Below are positions 14,235-23,052 of a stretch of DNA of 64,000 nt, in pieces. Numbering within the stretch: position 1 is the first letter of the stretch; every line of letters begins with the position of its first letter. Source of the stretch: an uncultured Prevotellaceae bacterium (lineage in GTDB: Bacteria > Bacteroidota > Bacteroidia > Bacteroidales > UBA3663); the NCBI GenBank assembly GCA_900319235.1, contig ONNR01000015.1, forward strand, positions 1 to 64,000, read 5' to 3'. The notes beneath the pieces are model-generated. The model searched no databases and was not told where the DNA came from. It saw only the letters and a list, made by a program, of their open reading frames with translations. The position numbers and the translations under genes are program-made.

Positions 14235-16436
14235 TTAGTCAGCAAGTGGATCGAAAGTGCCGTTGGCACCACCCTTGTTATAATCTTCCCAGCCGATGGT
14301 CTGCTCCAAGCCACCATCCGAAGCCTGTGCAGCCTGTGGAAGACCGAGGAAGTAATACTTGGCGAAGAAGTGCATGTATTCCTCCATGTGATCACTGGTG
14401 TAGGAATCACCCTTCTTGATCTTGCGAACAAGGAACTCTGAGTAAAAGTTCTTCATCGCCTTGCACTGGTCGGCCAGGTCGTAGCGAAGGTCGATGGCAG
14501 CGGGACGGCTGATCTCCTGGTCGTTAAGTTCGAACACGAGCGGGTCGTCATTGATGGTAGTACCACCAAGACCCTGCTTGACGGTCTCTTCACTCACGCG
14601 GAACTCCATATTCTCACGACGCTGGCCATTGAGAGGCTTGAAGCCAAGGTAGGTGCAGGTGTTGCCACCCCACCCGGTGAGCGCCCATGTCGAAGGAGCT
14701 CCATTGATTTCGGAGACATTGGCTCCACCATCGAAGAGCATCCAGCGGCGCAGATCATCGAAGCGCTTGCCTTCGAAGGCGAGCTCGATCTGACGCTCGT
14801 AGAGCACTGCCGACAAGCAGGCAGCCTGATCGCTTGAAAGATTGGCATCGAGTCCGCAATCGCCTGTGTAGCCTACACGACGACGAATCTGACGCAACAA
14901 TTCGACAGCCTCTCCCATCTTGCCGGCACCGGCAGCGGCCTCAGCAAGGTTGAGCAGCACTTCGGCATAACGGATTTCGATGTAGGGAGCAGCCGAATAG
15001 GTGAAACCTGAAACGGTAGTCGAAGCAGCCCAGCTGTAGAGCGGAGAAGGATTCACGTCGGCATCATCCGAACGCTTGCGCACATACATGCCCTTCACGT
15101 TGGCAAGGAGATTCTCGGCACCGTAGTTATTGCCCGACTCGATATTGTCGCGATCATCGGCAGTGGTGTACCATACGTAGTTCCAAAGTTCGTAATCGAG
15201 ACCCTTGTTGTAACTTGGGTTATTGGGATCGGCCGAAGTGGCATCACCACTGTAAGCCCAACGTACGCCAGGGAAGGCGAAGGTGCGATAGAAACGCGGA
15301 TCGCGGTCCATGAACGGGAAGTTGGGATTGTAGGCATAATCCGAAACCTGCAGCTTGGAGTAGGTATTGCATGTCGAAGGACGGCGACCATCGGCCATCG
15401 GGAACATATCGACAATCATGGCCGAAGGATTCAGACCTGAGCCCGAAGCATTCTTCGGACGGATGCTGCGCTCCCATGTGGAGTTCTTCTGTGTGTCGCC
15501 CGACTGAATGGTATTGTAGCAAGTCTGGAAGACGGCCTCACTACTGCGAGTCAACGAGAAAAGGGCGGCAAAGGCTGCACCGTTGGCACCGCTGGCCTCA
15601 TAGAGTCCATAACCACACTTCTGAATCTTGGCCAAGTCGGCACTCATCTGGTTGTAGGCATTGATCCAGCGGCTCTCATCACCCGTACGGTTGAAGAGAG
15701 GGCTTGCCCAAAGCAGAAGCACACGACCCTTGAGAGCCAAAGCTGTGCCAGTGGTGATGCGGCCCCAGTTGTCGGCCGAACGCCAACCTCCATCGAGGGT
15801 GGAAGCCTCAAGCATGGTGGCAGACTTCTCAAGATCTTCCAAGATGAACTCGATGCACGCGCTTGCGCTGCCGCGCGGATACTGCGTGCCTTCAAAAGGC
15901 TCATCCACCCAGTTAATGATGGGCACACCGCCATACCACTTGACAAGCTGATAGAAGCACCAGGCGCGGAAGAAATATACCTGACCCAGGAACATGTCCT
16001 TCTCTTCCTGAGGAAGTGAACCGCCTTCGATGCCTTGGATGACATCGTTGATGTTGCGGATACGGCCCCAGACAGAGGCCTGGATATTGTTCGAGCTATA
16101 GTGGAAGTAGTCGGGCACCGAGTTACCTCCCATCACCGACAGTTCGGCATCGGGATTGACAAATACGCTGAAGCCCGAATATTCTTCGGTCGATTTCGAC
16201 TGGTCGTCAGCACCACCCGTGCAATTGTACTTCCAGTTGGCTCCGCTCGTCACATCGGGCAAGCACCAGCTATAGACATCGCTGACGCGGGCATTGCAGC
16301 CTTCATAATAATTATAGATATCGACGTTAACGTTATCGTAGTTCTTCTTCTCCTGAAGGAACGAGTCGCTGCACGAAGACAGGGCTACTGCCGCGAGGGC
16401 GAGGAGGCTGAAGAGACGGATATTTTGATTCTTCAT
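14235..16436 (-). CDS. SusD/RagB-type glycan-binding lipoprotein, pectin locus
   Basis: 733 residues with a lipoprotein signal (LALAAVALSSCSDSF, Cys near 22). SusD marks are the N-terminal TPR-like helices, FLGQVYFFRAWCFYQLVKWYGGVPI, the EILLN-like RYAEVLLNLAEAAAG segment and the C-terminal RQIELAFEGKRFDDLRRW signature. It should cover the SusC barrel and bind oligosaccharide at the cell surface. It is longer than the usual 500-600 residues and has a long C-terminal tail. It lies 33 bases after SusC in the same transcript. Confidence 0.95.
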   Translation of the reverse strand: MKNQNIRLFSLLALAAVALSSCSDSFLQEKKNYDNVNVDIYNYYEGCNARVSDVYSWCLPDVTSGANWKYNCTGGADDQSKSTEEYSGFSVFVNPDAELSVMGGNSVPDYFHYSSNNIQASVWGRIRNINDVIQGIEGGSLPQEEKDMFLGQVYFFRAWCFYQLVKWYGGVPIINWVDEPFEGTQYPRGSASACIEFILEDLEKSATMLEASTLDGGWRSADNWGRITTGTALALKGRVLLLWASPLFNRTGDESRWINAYNQMSADLAKIQKCGYGLYEASGANGAAFAALFSLTRSSEAVFQTCYNTIQSGDTQKNSTWERSIRPKNASGSGLNPSAMIVDMFPMADGRRPSTCNTYSKLQVSDYAYNPNFPFMDRDPRFYRTFAFPGVRWAYSGDATSADPNNPSYNKGLDYELWNYVWYTTADDRDNIESGNNYGAENLLANVKGMYVRKRSDDADVNPSPLYSWAASTTVSGFTYSAAPYIEIRYAEVLLNLAEAAAGAGKMGEAVELLRQIRRRVGYTGDCGLDANLSSDQAACLSAVLYERQIELAFEGKRFDDLRRWMLFDGGANVSEINGAPSTWALTGWGGNTCTYLGFKPLNGQRRENMEFRVSEETVKQGLGGTTINDDPLVFELNDQEISRPAAIDLRYDLADQCKAMKNFYSEFLVRKIKKGDSYTSDHMEEYMHFFAKYYFLGLPQAAQASDGGLEQTIGWEDYNKGGANGTFDPLAD

Positions 16437-16469
16437 AATTGTTTTCGTATTAGTTATCGTTATTTCGGA

Positions 16470-19400
16470 TTAGAAGCTCAGACTAAGACCAAAGGTCCAC
16501 TTGCGAAGATTCGGATAGGTGCCGTAGCCGCCTGCCATCTTGTCGGTGAAGTGGTCGGGATAGGGATTGTAGAACGAAATGATGTTCTGGCCCGTCACGT
16601 TGATACGGATACCATCGACACCCATCTTCTTGACCCAACCCTTGGGGAGTGAGTACGCGAGGGTAAGACGATTCAGGCGGACATCCGTATTGCTGATACG
16701 CCAGAATGTCGATGTGGTGGCATTGATGCTGGAGTAAGCGAGGTTTGGATACTTGGCATCACGATTAGCATTGACCACAACGTTACCCGACGCATCGCGC
16801 ACATCCTGATAGGAATACATGTCATCAGGATTCCAGAACGAAGGCATGTTGGTGTAGTCAAGGCCATCGCCTGGCTTGAGAGCAGCCGATGGGATGGTGC
16901 TGTAACTGCCCCACGAAGCCGAAATCTGTCCGGTGACGGAGAGGCTCTTCCACTCTACCGAGAAGTTGGTCGTAAAGCCCCAAGGATTGCTCGAGCGGGT
17001 CGAGATCTGCACTTGGTCGTTGTCCTTATCGACGATGCCATCAGGAGCGGCATACGTTCCGTCGGCCTGTTGTGGTCCGCGCACATCCTTGTAGATGAGC
17101 ATACCTGGCTTCACCTGATCCTTGCTCATGCCAAGGTAACTGGAGATGCCGAAGCGGTCGAAGTACTCGTCGATTTCCTGATAACTGCGGAACATGCCCA
17201 GGCACTGCAGGCCCCAGAGGCCGACATCGGAGCGCTTGTTGCGCTGCATCTGACGGTAGATGTACTCAGTAGCCCAGTCGATGTTGAGCACCTTGTTGTC
17301 GCTATAGCCCGTGTTGACGCCGATCTTGTACTTCCAGTCCTTGCCGATCTTGTCCTTCCAGTTGAGCGAAAGTTCGATACCATAGTTATCCATCTCACCT
17401 ACGTTGAGAGCTGCAGTCTGGGTACCGATGATGGTCGAAACCGACTTGTTGAGATTAAGCAGCATCTCGCGGTTCCAAGTATAGTAAGCATCGATGTTGA
17501 TACCCAGTCGGTTGTTGAACGTATTGAAGTCGATACCGATATTGCCCTTGTAGGACTTATCCCAATGGACGTCGCGGTTCACGGCTGAGTTGTTCTTGTT
17601 GATGGTGATGCGGTTGAGGGTCTCCTGGCTGGTGCCTGAACCGAAAGCAGGGCCACGGTTGGCATCCTGTGCATAGACCTGCATCCATTGCCAAGCCGCC
17701 GTGTTGTCACGACCGGTCAGACCGAACGAAGCACGAAGCTTCAGGTAATCGATACCGGGACGATCAGCCAGCCACGACTCCTTGGAGAGTACCCAACCGA
17801 TAGAAGCCGATGGGAACGTACCCCAATAGTTCTCGGGAGCGAACTTGGTGGAAGCATCCGAACGCAACAGGAACTCGAACAGATACTTGTCGGCGTAAGC
17901 ATAGTTGGCTCGACCGATGTAGGAAAGCGTACCTGACTCTGCACGAGTGAAGGTGACGATCTTGGTGTTGGCCTCTGCCGAATTGGACTGGCCTGTGGTG
18001 AATGGATAAGGATCGCTGACGTAACCATAGAGATACTCGTTTTCGGCCTCACTGCGCTCTATCGAGAAGAGGGCGCCTACATGATGCTGACCGAAGTCGC
18101 GGTTGTAGGAGACGTTGAAGTTGATCTGATAGTTGTCGGTGCGATTGGTATTGCGCGACAGGAACGAAGGCGAACCATTCGAGATGGTCATTGCCGTGAA
18201 GTTGTCGACAGCGAGCACAACGTCATCGCCATTGCCGGCACCCGTCGGGGTGTAGAGGTGCGAACCCGTACCGTAACGGTTGTGGAGCGTATAGATGGTA
18301 TAGTCCGTACCGTACTGGTTGGTCTTGCTGTTGTTGATGCTCTTCGAATAGGTGAAGCGGGCGGTGAGTCCCTTCAGAGGCTTCCAGAAACCGAAATCGA
18401 GGTCAAGGCTGCCGCTGAAAGTCGTGTTGTTGTTCACCGTCTTGCTATAGTCGCCATTCTCCTGGAGCGTGTTGAACGAATAGTACTGGTCGCTGTTCAC
18501 CGAAGAATTGGTGGGACCATAAGATGCGATGGGTTTGCCATCGACCTCCTCGGGAATATAATAAGGATGGGTGAGCAGCAGGTTGTAGTCCTTCTCGCTG
18601 CTTGTGCCACCGACCTTCACGAGCGGGGTATTCTTGGTTCCATTGTCACCGCTGACAGTAAGGTTGGCCTTCACCCAATTGCCGAGTTTGACATCGACGC
18701 CAGCACGATAGTTCCAGCGGCTATAGTCGAGCTTGCCAAGGTTACCATCCTGGTCGAAGTAGCTGATGCCTGCGAAATAGGAAGCACGCTCGGTAGCGCC
18801 GCTGACATTGATCGAATGCTTCTGGGTGAATGCCGAACTCCAATACTTGTCGAGCAGGTCATAACTGAGGCCCTGCATGGCTGCAAGTTCATCCGACTGG
18901 AAAAGGTCAGTCAATCGGTTGAGTGTCGTATTCTTGGGGTCAGCAGCCTTCACGGCATTCCACAGACGTCCGTAGTTGTAGGCCGAAAGCATCTTGGGAC
19001 GAGCCACTTCGTCAGTCACGCCCACCGAACCCGAGTAGCTGATCTTCGGAGCTCCCTGCTGACCTTTCTTGGTGGTAACAAGGATGACACCATTGGCAGC
19101 ACGCGCACCATAGACGGCAGCTGCGGCGTCCTTCAGTACGGAAATCGATTCGATGACACTTGGGTCGAGGTTGTTGAAGGCAGTTGCGCCGAGGTTCTCG
19201 GTAGTATTACCCACCTTCACGTCATTTGGATAGATGTAGCCGTCGATGACGTAAAGAGGCTCCTGAGCTGTTACGCCCACGTCGCCGAGCGTATTGGTGT
19301 CACGGATCTTGATGGTGGCATTCTCACCCGGTCGGGCATCACCACCGCTCACGCTCACACCATTGACCATACCGCTGAGGGTGGAAGCGAGGCCACCGCT

Positions 19401-19805
19401 CGAAAGGTCCTGGATGTCGTCCATCTGCACCGTGGCCACAGCACCGGTGAGGTGTGCCTTCTTCTGTACGCCGTAACCAACGACTACCACGTCTTCGAGC
19501 TGCTGGGCATCCTCCTTGAGGACAACCTGCTTGGTGTCGGCGGGGACAGTTTCTGAAATATAACCGAGGAACATCACCTTGAGGGTGGCTTTCTCAGGGG
19601 CCTGAATCACGTAATTACCGTCGATGTCGGTAATGGTTCCTGTGGTGGTTCCCACTACTTGAACGGTTGCGCCAATGATGGGTTCTCCCAACTCATCCAC
19701 TACAGTACCCTTGACTGTACGGTTCGTCTGAGCCATGACCGAGATGGTCAGAAGGCTGCAAACGACTGGCAAAAGTATTCTTCTGATTGCGCTTTTCATA
19801 ATCAT
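16470..19805 (-). CDS. SusC/RagA TonB-linked outer-membrane transporter, pectin locus
   Basis: 1111 residues: signal peptide (about 1-25), carboxypeptidase-regulatory-like domain (VKGTVVDELGEPIIGATVQV, residues 28-105), TonB-dependent plug (about 110-240, with VLKDAAAAVYGARAANGVI) and a 22-strand barrel to the final FGLSLSF. It imports oligosaccharides with energy from TonB. The start ATG at 19803-19805 overlaps the preceding gene's stop codon (ATGA), with another ATG two codons on. No N-terminal sigma/anti-sigma signalling domain is present, so control by an ECF sigma factor is unlikely. Confidence 0.96.
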   Translation of the reverse strand: MIMKSAIRRILLPVVCSLLTISVMAQTNRTVKGTVVDELGEPIIGATVQVVGTTTGTITDIDGNYVIQAPEKATLKVMFLGYISETVPADTKQVVLKEDAQQLEDVVVVGYGVQKKAHLTGAVATVQMDDIQDLSSGGLASTLSGMVNGVSVSGGDARPGENATIKIRDTNTLGDVGVTAQEPLYVIDGYIYPNDVKVGNTTENLGATAFNNLDPSVIESISVLKDAAAAVYGARAANGVILVTTKKGQQGAPKISYSGSVGVTDEVARPKMLSAYNYGRLWNAVKAADPKNTTLNRLTDLFQSDELAAMQGLSYDLLDKYWSSAFTQKHSINVSGATERASYFAGISYFDQDGNLGKLDYSRWNYRAGVDVKLGNWVKANLTVSGDNGTKNTPLVKVGGTSSEKDYNLLLTHPYYIPEEVDGKPIASYGPTNSSVNSDQYYSFNTLQENGDYSKTVNNNTTFSGSLDLDFGFWKPLKGLTARFTYSKSINNSKTNQYGTDYTIYTLHNRYGTGSHLYTPTGAGNGDDVVLAVDNFTAMTISNGSPSFLSRNTNRTDNYQINFNVSYNRDFGQHHVGALFSIERSEAENEYLYGYVSDPYPFTTGQSNSAEANTKIVTFTRAESGTLSYIGRANYAYADKYLFEFLLRSDASTKFAPENYWGTFPSASIGWVLSKESWLADRPGIDYLKLRASFGLTGRDNTAAWQWMQVYAQDANRGPAFGSGTSQETLNRITINKNNSAVNRDVHWDKSYKGNIGIDFNTFNNRLGINIDAYYTWNREMLLNLNKSVSTIIGTQTAALNVGEMDNYGIELSLNWKDKIGKDWKYKIGVNTGYSDNKVLNIDWATEYIYRQMQRNKRSDVGLWGLQCLGMFRSYQEIDEYFDRFGISSYLGMSKDQVKPGMLIYKDVRGPQQADGTYAAPDGIVDKDNDQVQISTRSSNPWGFTTNFSVEWKSLSVTGQISASWGSYSTIPSAALKPGDGLDYTNMPSFWNPDDMYSYQDVRDASGNVVVNANRDAKYPNLAYSSINATTSTFWRISNTDVRLNRLTLAYSLPKGWVKKMGVDGIRINVTGQNIISFYNPYPDHFTDKMAGGYGTYPNLRKWTFGLSLSF

Positions 19806-21274
19806 TCAAAGTATCGTGGGTCACCAAACTGCTTGGCAGCAGCAATGCCCTTGGTTGGGGTAAAATAGGACTTCAAACCATAGTAGGGGTCACCAAAGTT
19901 GATAGCCGAAGAAGATGGCATGGTCATACCGGGGTCATCTTCGGTAGCATACTTGCCCTTGTCGGTGGCATCCACCTCATTGCTGACACCCCAGATCACA
20001 TTGTCATCGACCGTGAAATCTGCGGTATTGTTACGGATGGCCTTCTGGAGAAGATAGGTATCGTAGAAGACATTCTTCTTCAAGGTGAAAGTAGTACCGC
20101 TCTGGGGATAATTGTTGAACCAATGCGCACCTGAAAGCATACGCACGAAGGTGCTGTTCTGTACGACTACGCCACCTCGGCCTGCATAGGCGGGGCCATA
20201 GATCTTCTGCGGTGTAGCGTTCGAAGCATTAGAGAGGCGAAGGAAGTATCCGCTGGCATTCTCCTGCAGATTGTAGAGGGTACTGTTGGCAACGGTGAAG
20301 TTGAGAATGGTTCCCGTCGAAGCGCCATACATGCTGATGAATGCAGGGTTGGTGCTGTAGTCTGCCTCAATGACACAGTTGTTGATGGTAAGGTTGGTGA
20401 GGGCCCAGTTGGCCTTGCTGCCGCTGAAAAGGCTTCCCTTGACCTCGCGGAAAATGCAATCCTTGAGGATGACGTCGCCGTCAATATAATAAACTTTCTG
20501 AGTGCCGCCATACTTGGCCTGCCAAACTGGTTGGTCATAGTAAAGCGAAGCATCAGGATTGGGATCGAGGCTGATGGGGGCAGCTGTAGTGTTCTCACAA
20601 TCGAAGTTGAGGAACTTCACGGTCAAAGGAGCCTGTGTGGTGATGCAGGCCTTGTCCTTCAGGACGATGGTGGCATGAGAATTCTTATCACTGCGAAGCT
20701 GAACGGGCTGCAGGCCGAATGCGACGGTGTCACTCACCTCATAGGTTGCACCTGCCTCCAACTCGAAGGCCTGCACATCCTGTGTGTCTGTCTTCAGATT
20801 GGCCTTCACAAAGGCGGCCAGGTCCTGGCCACGAGGCACGATGACAGCAGCCACGAGGGTGGTGTAGTCGTTATAGACCAGGACGTCGGAAGCCGAGTTG
20901 CCCAACTTCTCATTGGCCATGGTCTGGATGGAAATCTGATACTTGGTGTCTTCCTGCTGCACAAAAGTGAGAGAGCAGCCATCGACAATGCTGTCATTGA
21001 CTACGGCTATCGGGTTGGATGGGTCATCGACAATATCGACATTGACCAGATAACCACCAGCGCCATAGACCACTGGCCACGACATGACGGTGTAGGTAGC
21101 ATCGGTGCTATTCTGCGTCGTGAAGCAGGAGGCATCCAATTGAGGAGCACTCAGCTGCTGGTTACGCACACCAGAATCATAGCTTTCGAGCTCTACGCCA
21201 TCAGCGCAGGAAGTGGCAACCCATGCCAACGAGACACAGGCTGCAGCCATTAAAAACTTCTTGGTGATGTACAT
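19802..21274 (-). CDS. DUF4957/DUF5123 surface lipoprotein (pectin locus)
   Basis: 490 residues, lipoprotein signal VSLAWVATSCADG with Cys at about 23. The N-terminal part (about 35-140) looks like a fibronectin-like sandwich with MSWPVVYGAGGYLVNVDI; the rest forms a right-handed parallel beta-helix with VILKDCIFREVKG, LTINNCVIEADYS and VVVQNSTFVRML coils. This is the DUF4957 plus DUF5123 architecture found next to SusCD in pectin loci. A surface pectin-binding role is likely; lyase activity is possible but no catalytic site is recognised. Its stop codon overlaps the SusC start. Confidence 0.85.
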   Translation of the reverse strand: MYITKKFLMAAACVSLAWVATSCADGVELESYDSGVRNQQLSAPQLDASCFTTQNSTDATYTVMSWPVVYGAGGYLVNVDIVDDPSNPIAVVNDSIVDGCSLTFVQQEDTKYQISIQTMANEKLGNSASDVLVYNDYTTLVAAVIVPRGQDLAAFVKANLKTDTQDVQAFELEAGATYEVSDTVAFGLQPVQLRSDKNSHATIVLKDKACITTQAPLTVKFLNFDCENTTAAPISLDPNPDASLYYDQPVWQAKYGGTQKVYYIDGDVILKDCIFREVKGSLFSGSKANWALTNLTINNCVIEADYSTNPAFISMYGASTGTILNFTVANSTLYNLQENASGYFLRLSNASNATPQKIYGPAYAGRGGVVVQNSTFVRMLSGAHWFNNYPQSGTTFTLKKNVFYDTYLLQKAIRNNTADFTVDDNVIWGVSNEVDATDKGKYATEDDPGMTMPSSSAINFGDPYYGLKSYFTPTKGIAAAKQFGDPRYFE

Positions 21275-21313
21275 AGTGTGTGAAGATTTATAATATGTGT
21301 TGAAAAGAGGGAA

Positions 21314-21355
21314 AAGACCCTTGGCGAGGGCACAGGATGTCCAGCCAAGAGTCTT
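21314..21355 (-). terminator. Hairpin terminator after the 21375-22853 gene
   Basis: AAGACCCTTGGC (21314-21325) pairs with GCCAAGAGTCTT (21344-21355), with one G-T-type mismatch. On the minus strand it is followed by TTTTCCCTCTTTT. It separates the preceding gene from the lipoprotein-SusC-SusD operon. Confidence 0.7.
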
Positions 21356-21374
21356 GTATTGTCAGATCGGACTA

Positions 21375-22853
21375 TTAACGAATGACCTTCTTGCCGTTTA
21401 CGATGTAGATCTGGCCAGGAGTCATCTCGTTGACACGCTGTCCACGGAGGTTGAAGATGGCGCCATTGGCAACCACATCATTCACGATGGATTCGATACC
21501 AGCACCCTCGGGAACGGCGAGACGGATGCAGTAGAAGTTGACAGCGCCATCAGGATAGGTGATGTCAGCAGTGCCGGCCTCAACGTTGGTCTCATGTACC
21601 TTGAAGACCTTCTTGGCAGCACCTTCAATCTCTACCTCGACATTGCTTTCATCGAGCAGACCATTGTAGATCTCAGCCTCGTTCTGAGTAACGACGAGAG
21701 CGCGAACCGAAGAGCTGGAAGCTGAACGAGCCATAATCTGGAGCTTGCCGGCTACTGGGATGTTGACGGTGATGAAGCTGTTGGAGCTGCTCTTGCCACC
21801 GGTCTTCAGACGAGTGGCAAACTGCTCGTAAGAGGTCTCGTTGCCAAAGTACTGAGAGTTGTCGTCAACAGTGAACTTGCCATTGTTGTCGGTGATAACT
21901 ATTGAGAAGTCACCATCAGCATAAGACTCCTTAACCTCGGGGAAGGTGAGGGTATAGTAGGTGTAGTTCACCTGTGGCTGCTCACCACCTGCGAAAGTGA
22001 ACTCATAGCCACCGAAACCGATCTGTGAAGAATCCTGGAAGAGCCAGTAGGTCTTGCCAGCCTCCACCTGAACGGTGAGGTAGCCCCAGAATGGCTGGTT
22101 GCCGGCACCAATTACGTAAGGAGCAGTATCCACGCCTTCCTCGTTCACCTTGGCAGCATTGTGGATGTCCTGAATCTCAGCAGCGGTGAGGTACTTCTTG
22201 GCATTGTAGGTCACGGTCTCGCCATTGATCACAGCTTCCTTCTGCTCGTTCTGGCCATTGATGTAGCCTTCAGCGGTGTAAGCAACGGGCTGCTTGCTCG
22301 ACTCCTCAACAACGTAGGTGTTGCGGTTGCCCTTGTTCGACCAAACCTGGATCTTCAAGGTACCATCTACCTTGGGAGTAAACTTGTAGTAAAGACCCTG
22401 GATAGGCATCTCGTTCTTGTAGTTGCCGCCGTCCTCGGGACCATAATAAACGTAAGTTGCACGATATTCGCCAGTGGGTTCGCCATCGCGAATAATCTCC
22501 TCGACGCCCATATCTACGCAAGGATTACCTGTGCCCAGTACATAGAAGAAGTAAGGAGTCTCTAGACCGTCTTTTACGTCCTGAAGGTTGGTGTTCTTGG
22601 GCTGCCAGGAGATGGCATTCCATTCAGTAACAGTGCCATCGGCAAGGATGGTCTTAGGAGTAGCTCCTCCCACAGCGAGAACGTCCATGTTGGCTGTGCC
22701 GAAAGAAACTACAGACGAGCCACTGGTAATTTCTTCAACTGGGAATACACTTGCCATGGTGCTTGCATCGATGGCTGCAACATAGCTTTCGGTGTCAGCC
22801 ATAACTGCGCTGCCGGTCATGAGGGCGGCAGCAAAAAGGAAAAATTTCTTCAT
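21375..22853 (-). CDS. Secreted protein of unknown function with Prevotella-type C-terminal module
   Basis: 492 residues, signal peptide MKKFFLFAAALMTGSAVMA. The body is beta-rich with repeated YYT/YTF-type strands, a motif PIQGLYYKFTPKVDGTLKI (near 150-170) resembling a carbohydrate- or peptide-binding jelly roll, and KLQIMARSASSSSVRALVV near 380. The last 45 residues (GIESIVN...IFNLRGQRV...GQIYIVNGKKVIR) form a C-terminal module common in secreted Prevotella proteins, reminiscent of sorting domains. It sits inside the pectin locus but has its own promoter and terminator. I do not recognise the body; a pectin-binding role is a guess from context. Confidence 0.7.
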   Translation of the reverse strand: MKKFFLFAAALMTGSAVMADTESYVAAIDASTMASVFPVEEITSGSSVVSFGTANMDVLAVGGATPKTILADGTVTEWNAISWQPKNTNLQDVKDGLETPYFFYVLGTGNPCVDMGVEEIIRDGEPTGEYRATYVYYGPEDGGNYKNEMPIQGLYYKFTPKVDGTLKIQVWSNKGNRNTYVVEESSKQPVAYTAEGYINGQNEQKEAVINGETVTYNAKKYLTAAEIQDIHNAAKVNEEGVDTAPYVIGAGNQPFWGYLTVQVEAGKTYWLFQDSSQIGFGGYEFTFAGGEQPQVNYTYYTLTFPEVKESYADGDFSIVITDNNGKFTVDDNSQYFGNETSYEQFATRLKTGGKSSSNSFITVNIPVAGKLQIMARSASSSSVRALVVTQNEAEIYNGLLDESNVEVEIEGAAKKVFKVHETNVEAGTADITYPDGAVNFYCIRLAVPEGAGIESIVNDVVANGAIFNLRGQRVNEMTPGQIYIVNGKKVIR

Positions 22854-22923
22854 GAGCTAATAATTTTAATTATGTGGTTAGTAATAAAGGTATATTTCTT
22901 TGTGTATAAATACTTTTGCGGTG

Positions 22924-22931
22924 CAAAGATA
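22924..22931 (-). promoter_or_regulatory. Bacteroidetes -7 element (TATCTTTG)
   Basis: Minus-strand TATCTTTG lies 70 bases upstream of the 22853 start. No TTTG was found 19-21 bases further up, so only the -7 part is supported. Confidence 0.55.
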
Positions 22932-23002
22932 CAACTTTTTATTTAAAAGTAATATAGAATTTTCGTTTTTTTATCAAAAAATTTGTCTTTTCTTGCACTT
23001 TA

Positions 23003-23036
23003 GGGCAAAAACGTAGTGTTTTTGCCCATTTTTTTT
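23003..23036. terminator. Hairpin terminator between pectate lyase and the following gene
   Basis: GGGCAAAAAC (23003-23012) pairs perfectly with GTTTTTGCCC (23018-23027) around a 5-base loop. The T-run (8 T) is on the plus-strand side, while on the minus strand the stem is preceded by A-residues. As only the minus-strand pectate lyase ends here (stop at 23053), it probably serves that gene, but its polarity fits the plus strand better. Confidence 0.6.
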
Positions 23037-23052
23037 GTGAAAACAGATAGAC

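Noticed and set aside
18081..19556. 491-codon open frame antisense to SusC
   Set aside because: Explained by codon bias of the SusC gene, which has clear homology over its entire length.
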